Assembly: GCA_035497635.1 (NCBI GenBank)
Contig: DATJDB010000142.1
Coordinates: 1-17,807 of the forward strand
From: Serpens sp035497635
Lineage (GTDB): Bacteria; Pseudomonadota; Gammaproteobacteria; Pseudomonadales; Pseudomonadaceae
Length of the DNA: 17,807 nt
Reading direction: 5' to 3'
Under the pieces are notes generated by a model. The model saw only the letters and a list, made by a program, of their open reading frames with translations. It did no database searches and was not told where the DNA came from. The position numbers were made by a program, and so were the translations under genes. The stretch's first letter is position 1. Each line of letters starts with the position of its first letter. This document shows positions 1 through 9,931 of this stretch, piece after piece.

Positions 1-72
1 CTGTGCCTGTGCTGCGGCACAGAACGCCAGGGAGACGCCCATAAGCAGGGGATGGAGTATCGGCTTGATCAT
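1..72 (-). CDS. Exported protein, N-terminal fragment (signal peptide only)
   Basis: The window begins inside this minus-strand gene, so only its first 24 codons are visible. The start is the ATG read from position 72, with an AAGGAAAAG-like ribosome site just upstream. The visible peptide starts MIKPILHPLLMGVSLAF and continues into CAAAQAQ. A basic start, a hydrophobic stretch and an alanine-rich AxA-type end make a typical Sec signal peptide. The mature part lies outside the window, so no function can be given. It follows the YkgJ-type gene on the same strand after a gap of about 38 bp, so the two may be co-transcribed. Confidence 0.6.
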   Translation of the reverse strand, partial: MIKPILHPLLMGVSLAFCAAAQAQ

Positions 73-110
73 GGCTTTTCCTTGTTTTTCTTGGTTGGGA
101 TATTTCGCAC

Positions 111-362
111 TCAGGCGGTAGCCTGCTCTAGCCAGCCCAGCAGGCGGACCGCCTCCTCGCGGTCATTGCCGCATACAGACGGATCCGCATGGAATGCGGA
201 GCAGACCATCGGCCGTTCCGGCAAACCGAACAGCTGGCACAGATTATCGTCGCTCAAATGCGGACAACGCTCGCCGGCCGGCTTGCCTTGGGGAAATCCG
301 GGTAATGGCGAACTGATTGAGGGCGCGATGCAGCATGCACCACAACCCGCACGGCACATCAT
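111..362 (-). CDS. YkgJ-family cysteine-cluster protein
   Basis: Small cysteine-rich protein of about 83 residues. It opens MMCRAGCGACC and has further cysteines in the ERCPHL, DNLCQLFG, MVCSAF and SVCG segments, about eight in all. This is the layout of the YkgJ/UPF0153 family, thought to bind zinc or an Fe-S cluster; its biochemical role is not established. The frame is open further upstream (to an ATG read from 416), but that extension has no family character. Relatives start with Met-x-Cys just before the first motif, so I chose the ATG read from 362, with GAGAG about 12 nt upstream. It is divergent from the exonuclease gene and upstream of the exported-protein gene at the window edge. 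Family is fairly certain, exact start less so. Confidence 0.8.
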   Translation of the reverse strand: MMCRAGCGACCIAPSISSPLPGFPQGKPAGERCPHLSDDNLCQLFGLPERPMVCSAFHADPSVCGNDREEAVRLLGWLEQATA

Positions 363-522
363 GATGACAGCAGACTCTCGCGGGAACAGGGGCGGCGATT
401 CTACTGCCAGCGGCAATCTCCGTCATCGCCCGCACTTAAGTTGGCCATCCGGCCTCAGCCCATCGTCGATTTGCCGGCGTCGAACGACACCGCCATACTC
501 GGCCCAGCCCGTGGGAGGACCT

Positions 523-1065
523 ATGCGACATTGGCTGGTTATCGATCTGGAAGCCACCACGGATGAAGGCGGCTGGCCGTTGCGAGACATGGAAATTATC
601 GAAATCGGTGCCAGCCTCGCCACGCTCGAGGGTCACGAGATTGGCCACTTCCAGCGCTATGTGCGGCCACTGCGACGCCCTTGTCTGACGAGCTTCTGCA
701 AGGATCTCACGCATATCACCCAGCCCCAGATCGACGGCGCTCGCACCCTCGCGCAGCTGTGGCCGGACTTCGAGAACTGGCTGCAGGCCCAGGGCACTCG
801 CCTGGCGGGCTGGGCCAGCTGGGGTGATTACGATCGCCGCCAGCTCGAACAGGATTGGCAGATCCAAGGCCTGCACAGTCGCCTGCAGCAGTATCCGCAC
901 CTGAATCTCAAGCAGTCCTTCGCCAGTCGCCGGCAGTTGAGCCGGCCGGTGGGCCTGAATGTGGCGCTGAGTCTTTCCGGCATGCATTTCCAGGGGCGCC
1001 AGCATCGGGCACTGGAAGATGCGCGCAATACCGCCCGCCTGCTGCCCCTCGCCCTGCCGCACTGA
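523..1065 (+). CDS. DEDDh-type 3'-5' exonuclease (ERI-1/KapD-like)
   Basis: 180-residue single-domain exonuclease of the RNase T / DnaQ superfamily, predicted to remove nucleotides from 3' ends using two metal ions. The catalytic pattern is visible: D8 and E10 in VIDLEAT, an aspartate around D102 in SWGDYD, and H161 with D166 in HRALEDA, which makes it DEDDh. The arrangement resembles the ERI-1/KapD subgroup that trims structured RNA 3' ends. Whether the substrate here is RNA or DNA cannot be read from the sequence. The frame is open upstream to position 52, but the family start is the ATG at 523, preceded by GGGAGG at 513-518. It is divergent from the YkgJ-type gene and followed after 73 bp by ppnP. 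Confidence 0.87.
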   Translation: MRHWLVIDLEATTDEGGWPLRDMEIIEIGASLATLEGHEIGHFQRYVRPLRRPCLTSFCKDLTHITQPQIDGARTLAQLWPDFENWLQAQGTRLAGWASWGDYDRRQLEQDWQIQGLHSRLQQYPHLNLKQSFASRRQLSRPVGLNVALSLSGMHFQGRQHRALEDARNTARLLPLALPH

Positions 1066-1138
1066 ACACAGCCGGTGACGCCGCACAGGCGCTTGGGCAT
1101 ACTGGCGCGCCTTTTTCAGCCCCACAGGAAAGCACGAC

Positions 1139-1420
1139 ATGTTCAAGGTCAACGAGTACTTCGACGGCAAGGTCAAATCCATCACCTTCGAACAGGCCGC
1201 CGGCCCCGCCACCCTCGGCGTGATGGCCCCCGGCGAATACGAATTCGGCACCAGCCGCATGGAAATCATGAAGATCGTGGCCGGCGCTCTCACTGTGCGC
1301 CTGCCGGGCAGCGATGCCTGGGAAACCTTCGAAGCCGGCAGCCAGTTCAGCGTGCCGGCCGACAGCAAGTTCCAGTTGCAGGTCGCCGTGGATACTGCCT
1401 ACCTCTGCGAGTACCACTGA
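1139..1420 (+). CDS. ppnP: Pyrimidine/purine nucleoside phosphorylase
   Basis: 93-residue protein of the PpnP (YaiE, formerly DUF1255) family, a small single-domain cupin-fold enzyme. It splits purine and pyrimidine nucleosides with phosphate to give a free base and ribose-1-phosphate, a nucleoside-salvage role in the cytoplasm. It starts MFKVNEYFDGKVKSI and has the family segments TLGVMAPGEYEFGTS and FEAGSQFSVPADSKF. Its length matches the family at about 94 residues. AGGAAAG lies shortly upstream of the ATG. A perfect hairpin follows at 1428-1452, so it probably ends its own transcript. Confidence 0.93.
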   Translation: MFKVNEYFDGKVKSITFEQAAGPATLGVMAPGEYEFGTSRMEIMKIVAGALTVRLPGSDAWETFEAGSQFSVPADSKFQLQVAVDTAYLCEYH

Positions 1421-1427
1421 GGTCTCA

Positions 1428-1452
1428 TGCGGGCGGTATCTTGCCGCCCGCA
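1428..1452 (+). terminator. Stem-loop downstream of ppnP
   Basis: Perfect 9-bp inverted repeat (TGCGGGCGG and CCGCCCGCA) with a 7-nt loop, starting 7 bp after the ppnP stop. No T-run follows, so it may be a weak or Rho-assisted terminator, or a 3'-end stabilising hairpin. Confidence 0.5.
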
Positions 1453-1519
1453 CTGGCTGTCACGCGGATTTCATCTAGATTGATCAGGCTATGGCATCCA
1501 GCGACCAGGAGATGGACCC

Positions 1520-1753
1520 GTGAACCTGAACAACCGCGCCACCCAGCCCAATCCCGCCACCCTCCCCGCGGACGGTCTCATCTGCGCCGTGATTGACGAG
1601 CAGGGTCGCGAAGTTCCCATCACCGAAGCCATGATCCAGCAGGCCTGTCGCGCCCTCGATCCGATTTCGGCCGAGGACGACCCCGCCCGGTGCGAATCTC
1701 AGATCAGCCTGGCCCCGAGCGCACGAACCTGCGCCGCCAATCCCGGAGCCTGA
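1520..1753 (+). CDS. Small PA1571-family-like protein
   Basis: 77-residue protein starting with GTG at 1520, preceded by AGGAG at 1507-1511 at good spacing. The core around residues 25-45, IDEQGREVPITEAMIQQAC, resembles a small Pseudomonas family I know as PA1571-like, with a conserved D-x-x-G-R-E-V/I-P-I-T-E-x-M-I-Q-Q-A-C motif and no established function. The residues after ACRAL (about 30) do not resemble the usual short tail. The last 55 bp overlap the end of pdxB on the opposite strand, so the tail may be constrained by pdxB rather than by its own function. No signal peptide or membrane segment is seen. The family assignment is from memory of the motif. The ribosome site and conserved core make it a likely real gene. 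Confidence 0.62.
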   Translation: MNLNNRATQPNPATLPADGLICAVIDEQGREVPITEAMIQQACRALDPISAEDDPARCESQISLAPSARTCAANPGA

Positions 1754-2841
1754 CCCAGCAGCTCGATCCTCAGGCCATCGATTTCCCGGCGCGGCGGATA
1801 GTGCTTGCGCAGCGCATCGAAGCCCTTGCGGCGCGTCTGTTCGTCCCCCCGCAGGCTGCGTCGGAAATCGGCGCTGTCACGACGTGGGTCATAGACCGCT
1901 CGACACATGGCTGCCAAGGCCCAGTCGGGGTCGGCTTCCGCGTGCAGGGTCAGTTGCGGCAGCCAGGGTTCGGGCAGCAGCGCCTCCAGTTCCAGCGTCG
2001 CCGGTCGACCAAGATGCGCGCATAGCGCACGATAGATCTGCGCGGTGCCGCGCGCCTTGCCTTCCAGGCTGTAACCGGCGATATGCGGCGTGGCGATCCG
2101 GCAACGCTCGGCCAACGCCACATTCACCAGTGGCTCGCCCTCCCAGACATCCAGCACCGCCTCGACATCGGGCCGCCGCAGCAGCAGCGCTTGCAGCGCC
2201 TGGTTGTCCACCACCGCGCCGCGACTGGCGTTGATCAGCCAGGTGCCGGGTCGCAGTTGGGCCAGGCGTCCGGCGTCCAGCAGGTGGCGGGTTGGCCACT
2301 GGCCAGCCGAGGTGAGCGGCGTATGCAGGCTGATCACATCGCACTGTTCCAGCAGCGCATCCAGATCGACGAACTCACCGCCCTCGCGCTCCGCACGCGG
2401 CGGGTCACAGACCAGCACCCGGCAGCCCAGACCGCGCAGCACCTCCACCAGGCGCGACCCGACCTGACCGGCACCCACCACGCCATAGTAGCGCTCGCGA
2501 AGAGACCTGCCCGCTACCTCGGCCAGCGCCAGCAGACTGCCCAGCACGTAGTCCACCACTCCGCGGGCATTGCAGCCGGGCGCGCTGGCCCAAGCGATGT
2601 TGGCGGCGGCCAGATGATCGAGATCAAGGTGATCGGTGCCGATGGTGCAGGTACCGACGAAGCGCACCGGACTGCCCCGCAGCAAGTCGGCATCCACCTG
2701 GGTCACCGAGCGCACCAGCAGTACATCGGCCTCGGCCAGAGCCTCGGCGCTGAAGGCCCGGCCCGGCTGTCGACGAATCTCGCCAAATTCGGCAAAGAAG
2801 GCTTCTACCAGGGGGATGTTTTCGTCGGCAAGAATGCGCAT
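1699..2841 (-). CDS. pdxB: 4-phosphoerythronate dehydrogenase
   Basis: 380-residue NAD-dependent D-2-hydroxyacid dehydrogenase that oxidises 4-phospho-D-erythronate in the DXP-dependent synthesis of pyridoxal phosphate. It opens MRILADENIPLVEAFF, the PdxB signature. The Rossmann motif GVVGAGQVGSRL places the glycines at 123, 125 and 128. The catalytic set is R207 (INASRG), E236 (WEGEP) and H253 (TPHIAGYS), nearly the same positions as I recall for E. coli PdxB. The C-terminal PdxB-specific domain is present and ends ARLI. Length fits the family at about 380 residues. The ATG read from 2841 has GGAG upstream; the frame is open further upstream but that part is non-coding in character. It is divergent from the MATE exporter with a 123-bp spacer. 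Confidence 0.96.
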   Translation of the reverse strand: MRILADENIPLVEAFFAEFGEIRRQPGRAFSAEALAEADVLLVRSVTQVDADLLRGSPVRFVGTCTIGTDHLDLDHLAAANIAWASAPGCNARGVVDYVLGSLLALAEVAGRSLRERYYGVVGAGQVGSRLVEVLRGLGCRVLVCDPPRAEREGGEFVDLDALLEQCDVISLHTPLTSAGQWPTRHLLDAGRLAQLRPGTWLINASRGAVVDNQALQALLLRRPDVEAVLDVWEGEPLVNVALAERCRIATPHIAGYSLEGKARGTAQIYRALCAHLGRPATLELEALLPEPWLPQLTLHAEADPDWALAAMCRAVYDPRRDSADFRRSLRGDEQTRRKGFDALRKHYPPRREIDGLRIELLGQAPGLAAQVRALGARLI

Positions 2842-2964
2842 GATCAGACTCCGGTTGCGAGGCGCCAGTGTAGGGGGGCCATCACCACCCCCGCCATACT
2901 TTCGAATCCCCGGCACGCAGCGTAGAATCCCCGCCCTTTTCCCCTGCCTCAGCCCCGGAATTCC

Positions 2965-4338
2965 ATGAATCGCTTTACCCGCGCCAGCCGCGAGCTGCGC
3001 GCTCTGCTCACCCTCGCCACGCCTATCATCTTTGCTCAGATTGCCAATACCGCCATGGGGGTGGTCGATACCGTCATGGCCGGACGGGTCAGCGCGGCCG
3101 ACCTGGCCGCCGTCGCGCTGGGAAATTCGGTCTGGCTGCCGCTTTTCCTGCTGATGAGCGGCATCCTGATGGCGACCACTCCCAAGGTGGCCCACCGTTT
3201 CGGCGCCGGCAAGCTGAATGAGATCGGGCCGCTGGTGCGTCAGGCGCTCTGGCTGGCCCTGGCAATCGGCCTGAGCGCCGCCTTCCTGCTGACCCAGGCC
3301 GAGCCGCTACTGCGCGCCATGAAGGTGGAAGAAACGCTGATCGAGCCCAGCATGGGTTATCTGTATGGCGTGGCCTGCGGCTTCCCCGCCGCCGCCCTGT
3401 ACCTGGTGCTGCGATATTTCAGCGATGCCCTGGGTCGCACCATGCCGAGCATGATGGTCGGCATCCTCGGCCTGCTGGTGAACATCCCGCTCAACTACAT
3501 CCTCATCCACGGCAAGCTCGGGCTGCCCGCGCTGGGTGGCGTGGGCTGCGGCTGGGCCACCGGTGCGGTGATGATCATCATGCTGTTGGCAATGACCTTC
3601 TGGGTAAATCGTTCGGAACACTACCGGTTCAGCGAACTGTTCAAGCACTTCGAGCGACCCCAGTGGCTGCGCATTCGCCCGCTGCTGGCGGTGGGCGTGC
3701 CAATCGGTATCGCCATCTTCGCCGAGTCGAGCATCTTCTCGGTCATCGCCCTGCTCATCGGTGGCCTGGGCGCGACGGTGGTGGCCGGCCATCAGATCGC
3801 CCTGAGCATCTCCTCACTGGTGTTCATGGTGCCCTTGTCCCTGGCGATGGCGATCACCGTGCGAGTCGGCCAGGCACTGGGGCGCAACGCACCGGGGGAT
3901 GCGCGCTTTGCCGCGTTCCTGGGTATCGCCGTGGCACTGGGTTACGCCTGCGTATCGGCGTCGATCATGATGCTGTTTCGCGAGCAGATCGCCAGCTTCT
4001 ATACCCCGGACGACACCGTGGTGGCGCTGGCCGGCGCCCTGCTGATCTACGCCGCGCTGTTCCAGTTCTCCGACGGCGTCCAGGTTTCCGCCGCCGGCGC
4101 CCTGCGGGGTTACCAGGACACTCGCGCGGTCATGCTGATGACCCTGTTTTCCTACTGGGGCATCGGCCTATCGATTGGCTATACGCTGGGGCTGACGGAT
4201 CTGTGGGGCGAGCCCAGCGGCCCTGCCGGGCTCTGGCAGGGCCTCATCATCGGCCTGAGCTGTGCGGCGCTGATGCTCGGTTGGCGCCTGAACATCCGCT
4301 CGCAACGGGCGATCGAGCGCATGGCGCCCAGCCCCTGA
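2965..4338 (+). CDS. MATE family multidrug efflux transporter (NorM/PmpM type)
   Basis: 457-residue membrane protein of the MATE family, NorM branch. Such transporters export cationic drugs, dyes and quinolones across the inner membrane in exchange for Na+ or H+. Twelve hydrophobic segments are expected and the hydrophobicity fits two six-helix halves. Family segments include LATPIIFAQIANTAMGVVDT in the first helix, VAGHQIALSISSLVFMVPLS in the second half, and ALRGYQDTRA. It resembles P. aeruginosa PmpM, an H+-coupled member, but orthology and the coupling ion cannot be settled by eye. The ATG at 2965 has only a weak CGGAA site. It converges on tusA with 5 bp between stop codons. Confidence 0.92.
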   Translation: MNRFTRASRELRALLTLATPIIFAQIANTAMGVVDTVMAGRVSAADLAAVALGNSVWLPLFLLMSGILMATTPKVAHRFGAGKLNEIGPLVRQALWLALAIGLSAAFLLTQAEPLLRAMKVEETLIEPSMGYLYGVACGFPAAALYLVLRYFSDALGRTMPSMMVGILGLLVNIPLNYILIHGKLGLPALGGVGCGWATGAVMIIMLLAMTFWVNRSEHYRFSELFKHFERPQWLRIRPLLAVGVPIGIAIFAESSIFSVIALLIGGLGATVVAGHQIALSISSLVFMVPLSLAMAITVRVGQALGRNAPGDARFAAFLGIAVALGYACVSASIMMLFREQIASFYTPDDTVVALAGALLIYAALFQFSDGVQVSAAGALRGYQDTRAVMLMTLFSYWGIGLSIGYTLGLTDLWGEPSGPAGLWQGLIIGLSCAALMLGWRLNIRSQRAIERMAPSP

Positions 4339-4343
4339 CCGGC

Positions 4344-4583
4344 TCAGTCGGCCTTCTTGCGAATCCAGTAGAGGAACTGACCGGCGTCCTCGCGCTGCTC
4401 GACCAGCTCGTGGCCGAGGAATACGCAGAACTTGGGAATGTCGCGACGGGTCGAGGGGTCGGTGGCGATCACCTGTAGCAGGCCACCGGCCTGCAGGTCG
4501 CGCACCTTGTTGTGCAGCATCATCACCGGCTCGGGGCAGTTCAGCCCACTGGCGTCGAGAATCGCATCGGGTTGCAGGGACAT
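4344..4583 (-). CDS. tusA: Sulfurtransferase TusA
   Basis: 79-residue TusA/SirA-family protein. It accepts persulfide sulfur from the cysteine desulfurase IscS and passes it into the relay used for tRNA 2-thiouridine and other sulfur-containing products. The active-site motif CPEP is at residues 16-19, with C16 as the sulfur carrier, in the context LDASGLNCPEPVMMLH. The segments VIATDPSTRRDIPKFC and GHELVEQREDAGQFLYWIRK are typical. Length matches the family at about 80. GGAG lies 8 nt before the ATG. It is divergent from acnA across a 185-bp spacer and converges on the MATE gene. Confidence 0.94.
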   Translation of the reverse strand: MSLQPDAILDASGLNCPEPVMMLHNKVRDLQAGGLLQVIATDPSTRRDIPKFCVFLGHELVEQREDAGQFLYWIRKKAD

Positions 4584-4768
4584 CGTGAGGCTCCGTAAAA
4601 CAGTCGGCTATTGTGGCGCAAAGTGGGCATCACGCCCAGCCGGAGACAGCCATGCGCGGCGGGTAGGCGCGACCGTTTGAACCGCACCGGTCATGAGGAT
4701 CGGGGAACCCGGGCGCACCCGGCCGGTCCAGAGCAGAACCCGTCGTACGACTTCCCAGGAGCGTCGCC

Positions 4769-7443
<2,675 letters not shown>

Positions 7444-7447
<4 letters not shown>

Positions 7448-7457
7448 TCTGGATCAA
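7444..7457 (+). promoter_or_regulatory. Probable ANR/FNR box upstream of aer
   Basis: ATGATCTGGATCAA; on the other strand TTGATCCAGATCAT. It matches the ANR/FNR consensus TTGAT-N4-ATCAA at 9 of 10 fixed positions. It overlaps the acnA stop codon and lies about 127 bp before the aer start. ANR control of aer is known in P. aeruginosa, which supports the call. The distance to a recognisable -10 is not clear. Confidence 0.6.
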
Positions 7458-7471
7458 TTCTGATAAATGAA

Positions 7472-7497
7472 GTGTCGGCACTGCCGGCACACTTTTA
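7472..7497 (+). terminator. Rho-independent terminator after acnA
   Basis: Hairpin GTGTCGGC-ACT-GCCGGCAC, eight pairs including one G-U, followed within two bases by TTTTATT. It starts 24 bp after the acnA stop and fits a standard intrinsic terminator. It lies between the ANR box at 7444-7457 and aer. Confidence 0.6.
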
Positions 7498-7583
7498 TTC
7501 ATTCATGTTTTTTTGGCGCCAGCCGATCTACTCACCTCATCACCTCACCCCGGTGAACACCTCGTCACCGAATGGATCCCTGA

Positions 7584-9152
7584 ATGCGCAAAAACCTGCC
7601 TGTCACTCAGCGCGAACGCACCTTCCCGGCCGAGCAGCGACTGATCTCCACCACCGACCTGAAGGGCCAGATCACTTACTGCAACGATGCTTTCACCGGG
7701 ATCTGCGGCTTCAGCCGCGAAGAACTGCTGCGTGCGCCGCACAATCTGGTGCGCCATCCGGACGTGCCGCCGGCGGTGTTCGCGCACATGTGGCAGACCC
7801 TCAAGGCGGGTCGCCCGTGGATGGGCATCGTCAAGAACCGCTGCAAGAACGGCGATCATTACTGGGTGAACGCCTACGTGGTGCCGATCCTGGAAAACGG
7901 CAAGGTGATCGGCTATGAGTCGGTGCGCAGCAAACCGAGCGCCGAGCAGATTAGCCGCGCCGAGGCGTTGTACCTGCGGATCAACAGCGGCAAGCCGGCC
8001 ATTCCCCGCCGGGCTCGCTGGCTGCCGGTGCTGCTCAACTGGCTGCCGTTCATCCTGGTCAGCCAGATCGGTTTCGCCATCGGCGCCTGGCTGGACAGCG
8101 GCTGGGGCTTCGCCCTGGCGGCGCTGCTGTGCATTCCCCTGGGCCTGGCCGGACTCTACTGGCAGACCCGCGGCCCGCGCCGCCTGCTGACCCTGGCCAA
8201 AAGCCAGAGCACCGCCGACCCGCTGATTGCCCGCATGTACACCGACGGCCTCGGCATGAGTGCTCGTCTGGAACTGGCGATGATCAGCCAGCACCTGCAC
8301 CTGCACACCTGCCTGACCCGCCTGGAGGACACCGCCAAACAGCTGACCCGCCAGGCCAGCCAGGCCGACCAACTGGCGCAGAACAGCTCCAGCGGCTTGC
8401 GCAACCAGATGCAGGAAACCGAGCGGGTCGCCGACTCGATCCGCCTGCTCAGCAGCGCTACCCAGGAAGTGGCCAACCATATCGGCCAGACCGCCGAGGC
8501 TACCCGCAACGCCAAGGCGCTGGCGGATGAGGGGCGGCTGATCGCCGAGCAGGCCAGCCGCGCCATCGAGCAGCTGTCCCAGTCGGCCAGCCATTCCAGC
8601 GCCACCGTGGCGCGTCTGGCCAAGGACAGCAGCGAGATCGGCGGTGTGGTGGACGTGATCAAGGGCATCACCGACCAGACCAACCTGCTGGCCCTGAATG
8701 CCGCCATCGAGGCCGCGCGCGCCGGCGAGATGGGTCGTGGTTTCGCGGTGGTGGCCGACGAGGTGCGCCTGCTGGCCAAGCGCACCGCCGATTCCACCGA
8801 GCAGATCCACCAGTTGATCGCCACGCTGCAGCACACCGCCGAGGAGGCTGTGCAGGCCATGGAGGACAGCCGGCGCCAGGCGGATGACAGCGTCGCCCAG
8901 GTGTTGAATGCCGACCGTGCGCTGGCCGGCATCGGCGAAGCCGTGCATCAGATCGCCGACATGGCCGGACAGATCGCCACCGCCGCGGAACAGCAGAGCG
9001 CCGCCGCCGGGGAGATCAACCGCAATATCGACACCATTGCCCTGCTCGCCGAGCGCACCGCCGGAGAGGCCGCCGGCACCGCGCAGCTGAGCCAGGAGCT
9101 GACCGCCACGGCGCACGGCCAGCATGCGCTGGTGGAGCGCTTCAACCGCTAG
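7584..9152 (+). CDS. aer: Aerotaxis / energy taxis receptor Aer
   Basis: 522-residue PAS-containing chemoreceptor. Aer-type receptors bind FAD in the PAS domain, sense cellular redox state and signal to CheA/CheW. The N-terminal PAS spans about 20-120, including TTDLKGQITYCNDAFTGICG, HNLVRHPDVPPAVF and NRCKNGDHYWVNAYV. Hydrophobic segments at roughly 148-195 anchor it as a hairpin in the inner membrane, with no periplasmic ligand domain. The rest is a cytoplasmic coiled-coil signalling domain. Its highly conserved tip, ITDQTNLLALNAAIEAARAG followed by EMGRGFAVVADEVR, lies at about 360-395. It ends VERFNR with no NWETF-type CheR tether. The ATG at 7584 has only a weak GGA site. It converges on and overlaps the hydrolase gene by 11 bp. 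Next to acnA and before cco, the position matches P. aeruginosa aer. Confidence 0.93.
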   Translation: MRKNLPVTQRERTFPAEQRLISTTDLKGQITYCNDAFTGICGFSREELLRAPHNLVRHPDVPPAVFAHMWQTLKAGRPWMGIVKNRCKNGDHYWVNAYVVPILENGKVIGYESVRSKPSAEQISRAEALYLRINSGKPAIPRRARWLPVLLNWLPFILVSQIGFAIGAWLDSGWGFALAALLCIPLGLAGLYWQTRGPRRLLTLAKSQSTADPLIARMYTDGLGMSARLELAMISQHLHLHTCLTRLEDTAKQLTRQASQADQLAQNSSSGLRNQMQETERVADSIRLLSSATQEVANHIGQTAEATRNAKALADEGRLIAEQASRAIEQLSQSASHSSATVARLAKDSSEIGGVVDVIKGITDQTNLLALNAAIEAARAGEMGRGFAVVADEVRLLAKRTADSTEQIHQLIATLQHTAEEAVQAMEDSRRQADDSVAQVLNADRALAGIGEAVHQIADMAGQIATAAEQQSAAAGEINRNIDTIALLAERTAGEAAGTAQLSQELTATAHGQHALVERFNR

Positions 9153-9840
9153 CGGTTAGGAAGGTGGCAATCACCTCGGCGCAGTGTTGCAGATGCTGCG
9201 CCTGGGTGAAGCCGGAACGCTTGAGCGGCTTCAAGTCATGGTCGGCGGCAGCCAGCCATTCCAGGCGGATGGCTGCCGACAGTCGATAGCCCGCCACATC
9301 CTCATGTGAACCCAGTGCATCCCGTTCGCCCTGCAGAATGAGCGTGGGCGTTCGCAGCTCGGCCAGGTGCTCGACCCGGGTCTTCTCCGGCTTGCCGACC
9401 GGATGGAACGGGTAGCCCAGACACACCAGAGCATCCGCGCCCAGCTCGTCGGCCAGCAGACTGGCCATGCGCCCGCCCATGGACTTGCCACCGACGGCCA
9501 GCGGGCCCGTGACCTGTTGCCGCACCAGGGCATACACCGCGCGCCACACAGACAGCAAACGCGCCTGCGGATCCGGCGGGCGTCGCATGCCGTTCAGGCG
9601 CCGCGTTGCCATGTAGGGAAATTCGAAGCGCGCCACGGCAATCCCGCACATAGCGAGCCTCCGGGCGATGTCCTCCATGAACGGACTGTCCATGGGCGCA
9701 CCCGCGCCATGCGCGAGAATCAGCGCCGCAAACGGACTGCCGAGCGGCCGCGTCCAGCACAGCGGCGTTTCGTCTCCCCCGCCCGAGGGTCCGAGCGGAC
9801 ATTGACCCGGATCAATATGCTGGCAATAAGGTTTCACCAT
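9142..9840 (-). CDS. Alpha/beta hydrolase (KANL3/Tex30-like)
   Basis: Up to 232 residues, alpha/beta-hydrolase fold. The nucleophile S120 sits in GGKSMGGRMA, the likely acid is D174 in LQGERDALG, and the likely histidine is H201 in AADHDLKPL. LILAHGAGAPMDSPFM near residue 40 is the oxyanion-side motif of the KANL3/Tex30-like subgroup, whose substrate is unknown. The start is uncertain. The ATG read from 9840 has GGGGTGAAGG almost touching it, and its first 22 or so residues (MVKPYCQHIDPGQCPLG) do not look like family sequence and contain an ANR box for cco. No other ATG appears in frame until M50. A second frame holds an ATG read from 9802 that could join after a run of five G, so a frameshift or sequencing slip is possible. 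It converges on aer. Confidence 0.82.
   Translation of the reverse strand: MVKPYCQHIDPGQCPLGPSGGGDETPLCWTRPLGSPFAALILAHGAGAPMDSPFMEDIARRLAMCGIAVARFEFPYMATRRLNGMRRPPDPQARLLSVWRAVYALVRQQVTGPLAVGGKSMGGRMASLLADELGADALVCLGYPFHPVGKPEKTRVEHLAELRTPTLILQGERDALGSHEDVAGYRLSAAIRLEWLAAADHDLKPLKRSGFTQAQHLQHCAEVIATFLTASG
9144..9157. other. 14-bp perfect palindrome spanning two convergent stop codons
   Basis: AACCGCTAGCGGTT reads the same on both strands and covers the end of aer and the end of the hydrolase gene. It has no loop and no T-run, so it is a poor terminator. It may be chance or shaped by the overlapping coding ends. Confidence 0.4.
9802..9815 (+). promoter_or_regulatory. ANR/FNR box for the first ccoNOQP operon
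   Basis: TTGACCCGGATCAA matches TTGAT-N4-ATCAA at 9 of 10 fixed positions. Its centre is about 123 bp upstream of the ccoN start. ANR activation of the cco2 operon under low oxygen is known in P. aeruginosa. A class II promoter would put the -10 near 9838-9843, where no good hexamer is seen. The box lies inside the extreme 5' end of the longest hydrolase frame on the other strand and could also influence that gene. Confidence 0.75.
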
Positions 9841-9931
9841 CCTTCACCCCGCTGCAAAACCCGTCGATTCCTGACCTCCAGGCGATGGCAGACGCAGCAC
9901 TCTGCCCAAAACCGTGGATGGAAGCCCATAC

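Noticed and set aside
52..522. Upstream extension of the exonuclease frame
   Set aside because: The peptide is low in family features and lies opposite the YkgJ-type gene; the ATG at 523 has a strong ribosome site and starts the exonuclease domain.
436..1368. Long minus-strand frame of 310 codons opposite the exonuclease and ppnP
   Set aside because: It is a shadow frame of GC-rich coding DNA; no domain or ribosome site was recognised.
7530..7552. Short TCACCTCA-type direct repeats before aer
   Set aside because: Too short and imperfect to call a regulatory or repeat element.
7545..9125. 526-codon minus-strand frame opposite aer
   Set aside because: Its repetitive Leu/Gly/Ala content mirrors the coiled-coil codons of aer; no independent gene evidence.
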